From a virus: 23,378 bases of DNA. The notes beneath the pieces are model-generated. The model was not told where the DNA came from and did not search any database. It saw only the letters and a program-made list of their open reading frames with translations. Numbering within the stretch: the stretch's first letter is position 1; each line of letters starts with the position of its first letter. Position numbers and translations under genes: made by a program. This document shows positions 19,401 to 23,378 of this stretch, piece by piece. The stretch covers positions 1 through 23,378 of IMG/VR virus record IMGVR_UViG_3300009285_003486; one strand, given 5' to 3'.

Positions 19401-20359
19401 GGTCCCTGGCGAAGTTCAAGGAACGCTACGGGGGCCTGGAGCGGCGACGGGGACTGTTTGACCAGTCCCTCTTAAATCAATTGCAGCACGAATTAGATGG
19501 GGTGGTGGTGGGCCATTCCCTGCACGTCGAGAAAGACGGATCGCTGGTCATTGAAAACGCCAAGAACCGCTCGGGCAACCCGGTGGAACTGAAGGAACAG
19601 ACGCTCTATGTGGACCCGACCGAGGCGCAAACGCAGCAGATCGCCGAGAATAACGAAATGTATCTGACGGCAAAACGGGCGGGGGTCGCCGGGGTTTCGC
19701 TGGCGAAACACGGCCTGGATAAGAAGGCGGTCAACAATATCAGCGCGGAGGCCAACTCCAAGTCCCAACCCGTGGCGAGTTGGCTCCAGGAGAAGGGCTA
19801 TCCCCAACGGAAGGCGATAGTGTTCTCGGACAGTCCCGAAGTCATTCGCAGCACGATCCTTCCCGCGATGGGGGTGGACCCGAAAGACGCGGTGATTATC
19901 GAAGGAGACGTCAGCGAGTCCTGGCAACGAGACGCGATTGCGCGGTGGTACAACGAGGACGAGGGCAAGCCGCTGGATGAGCGGCAAAGGAGGTGGATTG
20001 AACGGCAGGGATGGGCCGTGAACAAACCGCCGAGAATGCTGTTTGCCACGGATGCGGCGAACTATGGAATGAACCTGCCCGGGGGTTCACTGATGGTTGA
20101 GTGGGACACCACGGACACCGCCGCGACCTCACGGCAGCGCATCGGGCGCGAATGGCGCACCGGGCAGAACGCGGCGACGGTGGACGTGCTTCACGTGCGC
20201 ACGCGCACGCCGCACGAAATGCGAGCCGAGGATCGGCTGAAGAACAAGGCGGCGAGCATGAAGATTGGCGAAGAAACCCGCCACGTGGACGAAAGCGGGT
20301 TTGCGCCGATAGTGGCGGCGCATTTGGGGAAACTGAAGGAAGAGGGCTACGGTGATTAA
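16469..20359 (+). CDS. SNF2-type DNA helicase with N-terminal WGW and winged-helix segments
   Basis: 1296 residues from ATG 16469, 3 bp after the topoisomerase stop. Order: WGW motif 1 (KKSVWGWLIK, near residue 40); a GHW...GKRVWVKEH segment; Pro/Lys-rich linker; winged-helix-like domain (about 140-196); WGW motif 2 (KKGLWGWTF, about 207); a long charged helical region likely to be coiled coil (about 310-560); then the superfamily 2 motor: DEAGLGKT (Walker A, about 821), VVVDEAHEF (about 918), LMTGTPVKN (about 952) and QRIGREWRTGQ (motif VI, about 1223). Motors of this type move along double-stranded DNA and displace proteins. A large SNF2-like protein in the head region recalls phage P1 DarB, an injected antirestriction protein, though no methylase domain is present. 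The ATG at 16442 is an alternative start. Confidence 0.85.
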   Translation: MVPVHIKDSEEAQVAREKLYLQHLDSVVFVPPPVKKSVWGWLIKSTIHGHWMTTRSGKRVWVKEHSDKRVKHAPQAALLDVSPTAKPSGKERAAQPSATPVKPRPLSLWDVVEAPGTAPKKPEVKPEPAPQAREEEPASPTDQVYALLKQPGLISMSDLAKEIGSLDTVYRAFAELKARGTPAYHHGDALFSLEPPSKSGRRKVKKGLWGWTFTLPRTLYKAHPPVQHTGEKVPVKQLDPALRKKVSTGTHFTSDEMKKHGLVWRTTEDGRHIIVKDLGNDEGVVVGGAEGKMNFARIKLKGGSSAEAKPLKEKKTTPELTEKEHTEAEEKQRAMVSRKQELKQQARDLVRNKIAAVGQLDLDEKQLQKVRDLAKDKAKAQGVFGEAADEFVKHTEQQFQADHATALRKIQQEALDRALKKHAREHQTGVKHEAEAITAEEVAEHAAKPREGKEEATPDDMVAYLKELLPEKLQLSDEESQQLVSSFIEERELDAQARTLRRALKRGEAEGIRAVDLATRALTPEEMRQYASEMQVRKEEVLTNLQLVQAAEAVPKSIRQEQLHHGLADTAAGLGYELLGETLMDTTSVRKLGAAASSRLVAQSILDRYGGNARKAAAAVREYVAQHSSAVAAAAMQRHDDLLQRAGEFEQFAGKNASSLLTAQQARAYALQYTNEAKRVVARSLGSLEMASSVAELLSQGPITDPLSLRGRGTLVGTHEMAGEMGLSKGDYTVQKEQRHYNLQVKPEAMSKLVKRRKVESLERDREVQRIKDLGQQSENLDPATGREYRAPGQQGNIMLSAPQAADIQMWERQKKILVTDEAGLGKTAVAILGATNLVEQGLAKKVLVVVPLSVQQQFSGEIEKFADPKYHDSYTVADSRDKMRKAGKGDQVFTIVTRDALRNWEGDIKEGGFDAVVVDEAHEFTIRGEASGSGRSQALRRVLPDMEYALLMTGTPVKNDLTELHSLVDSLQPGALGSLAKFKERYGGLERRRGLFDQSLLNQLQHELDGVVVGHSLHVEKDGSLVIENAKNRSGNPVELKEQTLYVDPTEAQTQQIAENNEMYLTAKRAGVAGVSLAKHGLDKKAVNNISAEANSKSQPVASWLQEKGYPQRKAIVFSDSPEVIRSTILPAMGVDPKDAVIIEGDVSESWQRDAIARWYNEDEGKPLDERQRRWIERQGWAVNKPPRMLFATDAANYGMNLPGGSLMVEWDTTDTAATSRQRIGREWRTGQNAATVDVLHVRTRTPHEMRAEDRLKNKAASMKIGEETRHVDESGFAPIVAAHLGKLKEEGYGD
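16717..16731. repeat. GAA-triloop hairpin in the helicase gene
   Basis: GACGGC and GCCGTC pair over 6 bp around GAA, in the sequence coding for the Pro/Lys-rich linker. Confidence 0.4.
16850..16868. repeat. GCA-triloop hairpin in the helicase gene
   Basis: CCCGCGCC and GGCGCGGG pair over 8 bp around GCA. Its arms are identical to those at 6905-6923, although the genes are unrelated and the reading frame differs in meaning. Confidence 0.5.
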
Positions 20360-22310
20360 GCTGTCTTTGAGTCAAGCCAGGGAATATTTGGAACTGTGTA
20401 AGTCCCGTGTTGCGGGTCATTATAGCACCTCCGGGAAGGGCAAACGGTATTGGGTGGCCGAACACGAGGACCAGCGCACCAAACGGGAACCGGGCGCGTC
20501 CGTGACTGCCCCGCGCGCGGCGGCGAAGAAGGAGACGAACCCGGCCACGTCCTTTTGGGCGAAGGTGGGCGAAGACGCCAAGAAGATTGACGCGGCCAAG
20601 GAAACGGAAACGAAACCGGCTCCCAAGCCAATCGCGAAGCAACCGCTGGAAAAGAAACCGTCCGCCGCGCCGAAGAAGCCCGTTACCGCGAAACCGTCAC
20701 AACCCAGTCAGGAAGAACTGAAAGCCACCGTGTTGCAGGTACTTCAAGCGGCGAAGGGGAAGCGAGTTCACCTCGATCAAATCATCAAAAAGACCGGGTT
20801 AGAGGGGGGACAGGTGAACGCCGGATTGGTGTTGTTGGAGTTGAGCAATCAAATCCTACGCTATCCCGGTGGGGAATTTGCGCTTGTGATCGCGAAGAAG
20901 CCGGCGGCAAAACCGCCGGAAAAGAAACCGCTCGCCGCGCCGAAGAAGCCCGCACCCGCAACCCCGAAGGAAGGGTTGTTTGCACCACGGGCCACGGAAG
21001 GGAAATTTGCCGGGCGGCCCTTGCGCCCGGACGGGCGCTTAGAGCCGCAACCGGGCGATCAGGTCTATATGGTCTTTGCCGGTTTTGGGGGGATGCCTGC
21101 TTCGGTGAAGGGGGAAGTCTATTCAAGTAAAAAGGGGTTGCGGGTGAAAATCACCGGATCTCATTCCGCGTTGGGTGGCGAGGGGGGGGTGTCCGGCCCC
21201 AAGGCGATGGACCTGGACGAAGAATGGACGGTCGAGGGGGACCCGGAAATCAATCGGCGCGTGGCTGCACAGAACGCCAAACGCGAAGCGGGGGCGAAAG
21301 CGAAGCAGGAAACCGCAGCGAAACGGGAACAGGCGCACCAGGAATGGATGAAAGAAACCCGGAAACGGGGCAAGGTCACACCGGAAAAGGTGAAACCCGG
21401 CGATATTGTGCAAGAGTTTCATCCGGCCTATGACGAACCCCATTATTCCGTTGTGCATGGCATGGAGGAGCGGGGAATCCAGGGTCTTAGCGAGGGAGAC
21501 GACCCGACCGAGAGGCGTCCCTATGATCTCGGCGACCCGGTAAACATGCGTCTCCTCAATCGCCAGGAAATCGCCAAGTTGCCCGATCCACTGAAAGAAC
21601 ATGCGAAGCAGGTTCGCACGGGCAAGGTCGCGCAGCACTGGGAAAAGGTGGAGCGCGAATACCGGGAAAAGGAAGAGTCCCAGGAACGGGCGCAAGCGGA
21701 ACTCGCGGCAAAGCATGGGGGCAAGACCGTGGGGGACTTGGTGGGCGACGCGAAGTCGGCTCCCTTGGGGGTTATTTCCTCGAAGGATCTTTCCTTGAAA
21801 GTGTCCCTGCAATGGCGAAAGAACGAGTCTCGTATTGCGGGAGGGCATTATGAGGTTGTCTTGCACGACGAGGGGAAAAAGGTTCCCTTGCACCTCTATT
21901 TTAGCAAAGAGGATAGTTTGGGGAAAGTGGAAGAGGACATTAAGGGGGAACTGGCCGAGGGCGCAGTGCTCCAGATCGGAGCGAGCCTTCCGGCGAAGCC
22001 GCCGGTTTCCCGTTCAGCAACGCCCCGGAAAACAGAACAACCGAAAGATATTCCCGACGTATCCCAGGAACACTATCCCGGCATGCTGTTTCCGGGAAGC
22101 GGAAATGCTCGCTTTAACCAGGAGGCATCCTTACGATTGGGGCATCAGGTCTATACCAAGCAAATGACGCCTGCCGATGCGGTAGACCTACTAAAAACCA
22201 TAGGACAGACCGGAAACTATTATGCCCAACAGGAATTAAAGACGATGGTGTCCTACTGGCGCAAGAAACTCAAAAAGTCCTGGGGCTGGACGATTAGAAA
22301 GGTGGCATAA
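20352..22310 (+). CDS. Winged-helix, Lys/Pro/Ala-rich protein ending in a WGW motif
   Basis: 652 residues from GTG 20352, 8 bp overlap with the helicase gene. Residues about 22-38 (GHYSTSGKGKRYWVAEH) repeat the GHW...GKR-WV-EH segment of the helicase. Lys/Pro/Ala-rich linkers (KKPSAAPKKPVTAKP and a near copy later) flank a winged helix (about 121-180; VHLDQIIKKTGLEGG, then LVLLELSNQILRYPGGEFAL) that resembles the DprA C-terminal DNA-binding domain. A helical, charged middle follows, then a C-terminal KSWGWTIRKVA. The composition is like histone H1-type DNA condensers. I infer a DNA-binding virion or packaging partner of the helicase; enzymatic motifs are absent. Confidence 0.65.
   Translation: MIKLSLSQAREYLELCKSRVAGHYSTSGKGKRYWVAEHEDQRTKREPGASVTAPRAAAKKETNPATSFWAKVGEDAKKIDAAKETETKPAPKPIAKQPLEKKPSAAPKKPVTAKPSQPSQEELKATVLQVLQAAKGKRVHLDQIIKKTGLEGGQVNAGLVLLELSNQILRYPGGEFALVIAKKPAAKPPEKKPLAAPKKPAPATPKEGLFAPRATEGKFAGRPLRPDGRLEPQPGDQVYMVFAGFGGMPASVKGEVYSSKKGLRVKITGSHSALGGEGGVSGPKAMDLDEEWTVEGDPEINRRVAAQNAKREAGAKAKQETAAKREQAHQEWMKETRKRGKVTPEKVKPGDIVQEFHPAYDEPHYSVVHGMEERGIQGLSEGDDPTERRPYDLGDPVNMRLLNRQEIAKLPDPLKEHAKQVRTGKVAQHWEKVEREYREKEESQERAQAELAAKHGGKTVGDLVGDAKSAPLGVISSKDLSLKVSLQWRKNESRIAGGHYEVVLHDEGKKVPLHLYFSKEDSLGKVEEDIKGELAEGAVLQIGASLPAKPPVSRSATPRKTEQPKDIPDVSQEHYPGMLFPGSGNARFNQEASLRLGHQVYTKQMTPADAVDLLKTIGQTGNYYAQQELKTMVSYWRKKLKKSWGWTIRKVA
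20901..20919. repeat. Hairpin in a Pro/Lys linker
   Basis: CCGGCGG and CCGCCGG pair over 7 bp around a CAAAA loop, within codons of the second Lys/Pro/Ala-rich linker. Confidence 0.4.
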
Positions 22311-22712
22311 ATGAAACGCTTACTCAAGAACCCCCTGCCTCATCCCGACGAAATCCGCACCCGTCATCACCAATCGCTGGCGGCGATTTCTGTCATGCAA
22401 ACACGGCTGGTTGCCGCGCTCCAAGACGGCCAAGCGGAAACGCTGAAGCAACTGAAGGACGCCGAAGCGACGGCTTCACGGTTGCGCCCCGCGATCAAGC
22501 AGTGGGTCGAGGGGGGACTGAAGGACGAAGACCGTCCCCCGGACAAGGACTTGCAAGCCTATCTGGACGCCGTACACCAGGCGCATGAACTGCGTCTGGC
22601 TGATAATGCCGCATACCAGGCGTTGCGGGACCACGAAGAGACGGCGGACGAGGAACCGGAACCAGGGAAAGAGGACCATCAACATGCTCCGTTTCAGCTT
22701 ATCGGACTTTAG
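22311..22712 (+). CDS. Small helical hypothetical protein
   Basis: 133 residues from ATG 22311, directly after the previous TAA with no overlap; no strong ribosome binding site is visible (AAAGGTGG is 7 bases upstream). Almost the whole sequence looks alpha-helical and charged (AALQDGQAETLKQLKDAEAT; VHQAHELRLADNAAYQALRD), with an acidic His-containing end. Small helical proteins in this position are often scaffolds or head-tail accessories, but no family is recognised. Its 3' end overlaps the next gene by 29 bases. Confidence 0.6.
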   Translation: MKRLLKNPLPHPDEIRTRHHQSLAAISVMQTRLVAALQDGQAETLKQLKDAEATASRLRPAIKQWVEGGLKDEDRPPDKDLQAYLDAVHQAHELRLADNAAYQALRDHEETADEEPEPGKEDHQHAPFQLIGL

Positions 22713-23378
22713 CGCGTTAATGAAGAGTCTGGTCCCGTCGCCGGAACCCCCGACCCCCGTGACGCAGGCGTGGGGGTTCCTGGTCAAGGGCACGCAACGC
22801 AAGTATACCGATCCCGGCGAAGGCAGTTCTCACAGTGGCGGTCATTGGGCCATGATTGGCGGGGCATGGGGCAAGCCCCACAAGGCGAAACTGGCTCCCG
22901 GCATGAAGGTTCATTATAAACATCCGGGAACGGAGCGCAAAAAAACCGCCGAGGTTCACCAGATCCACAAAAACAAACAGGGAGAGGTTATGGGGGTGAC
23001 GGTGGTAAAACGCCATTCTACGACGGGGTCGGAGATTGCCCGTCACCGTTTAGATCCGGCGGTGATTATGGGGAAGGCCGACCCCACGGCCGAGGGGCAA
23101 TTCGCGGGAAGGGAGGCTGTGGCAAAACAAAGGCAAGCGGCGCAGGAGCGAGAACAGACGATCAGAAAGGAATTGGAGGAGGCGAAACAACAATCGAAGG
23201 AGCGGATTGCGGCGGCGGTCGCCGCAGAAGAAGCCAAGATCCAGGAGTTCACCTCCTCTCATGCGCGTAAGCAAGCACGGATCAAGGCTAAGGCTCGTCT
23301 CGATCAACTCCGGAAAACGGAACAGACCCGATTAAAGGAAATGACCCAGGCCGCTCGAAAATTCGTGGAGGCGGGTTA
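22684..23378 (+). CDS. Hypothetical virion-block protein with a WGF motif (3' end outside window)
   Basis: 231 complete codons from ATG 22684 with no stop before the window edge. Residues 27-36 are TQAWGFLVKG, the motif seen upstream, followed by GSSHSGGHWAMIGG, similar to the GHW segment of the helicase. A beta-rich region (AKLAPGMKVHYKHPG; GEVMGVTVVKRHS) looks like a small SH3-type barrel. From about residue 135 to the end the sequence is a long charged helix (REQTIRKELEEAKQQSKERI), probably a coiled coil. Function unknown. Start ATG overlaps the previous gene by 29 bases, with GGGAAAGAGGA upstream. Confidence 0.65.
   Translation, partial: MLRFSLSDFSALMKSLVPSPEPPTPVTQAWGFLVKGTQRKYTDPGEGSSHSGGHWAMIGGAWGKPHKAKLAPGMKVHYKHPGTERKKTAEVHQIHKNKQGEVMGVTVVKRHSTTGSEIARHRLDPAVIMGKADPTAEGQFAGREAVAKQRQAAQEREQTIRKELEEAKQQSKERIAAAVAAEEAKIQEFTSSHARKQARIKAKARLDQLRKTEQTRLKEMTQAARKFVEAG

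Noticed and set aside
1-23378. tRNA or rRNA genes
   Set aside because: No cloverleaf with a GTTCRA arm or rRNA-like stretch was noticed in reading; a tRNA search program was not available, so this is a weak negative.

Overview
The window looks like part of a tailed double-stranded DNA phage (Caudoviricetes), probably from a metagenome. The grounds are a small-terminase / large-terminase / portal / minor-head-protein gene order, a tightly packed and almost entirely plus-strand layout with 1 to 26 bp gene overlaps, and high-GC DNA with many GTG starts. The host cannot be named from the sequence. No integrase, capsid or tail gene is visible, so lifestyle is unknown.

Layout. (1) Bases 1-560 hold two broken genes facing opposite ways: the C-terminal part of a TROVE/von Willebrand A (Ro60-like) protein on the minus strand, and the tail end of an unrecognised plus-strand gene. 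They meet near base 360 beside a small hairpin, which looks like a rearrangement or an assembly join. (2) 553-2573 encode a ParB-domain/DNA methyltransferase fusion followed by a PD-(D/E)XK nuclease candidate. (3) 2574-2987 is the only long gene-free stretch. It is AT-richer than its surroundings and full of iteron-like 11-12 bp repeats and short perfect inverted repeats; a replication origin or major control region is likely. (4) 2988-7813 is an early-type operon: a RuvC-like Holliday junction nuclease, a zinc-binding/Nmad1 fusion, several small phage proteins (one DUF5662-like), and an odd sigma factor in which region 4 appears to be replaced by a Cro/CI-type helix-turn-helix. (5) 7865-14314 is the packaging and portal block. 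The large terminase is encoded in two separate pieces, with four small genes between the ATPase and nuclease halves. (6) 14340 to the end holds a HAD phosphatase, a type IB topoisomerase, a 1296-residue SNF2-type helicase, a winged-helix protein rich in Lys/Pro/Ala, and proteins of unknown role, one running off the window.

The most unusual signals are the split terminase, whose halves rejoin neatly at a shared Asp-Gln; a short W-G-(W/F) peptide motif found seven times in five proteins downstream of the portal, including the topoisomerase and helicase, which may mark them for packaging into the capsid or for processing; the two iteron arrays with matching 12-11-11-12 spacing; and the sigma/Cro chimera. 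A plausible reading, inferred and not shown, is that block 6 encodes enzymes that travel in the virion and are delivered with the DNA, while blocks 2-4 handle DNA modification, replication and switching of transcription.
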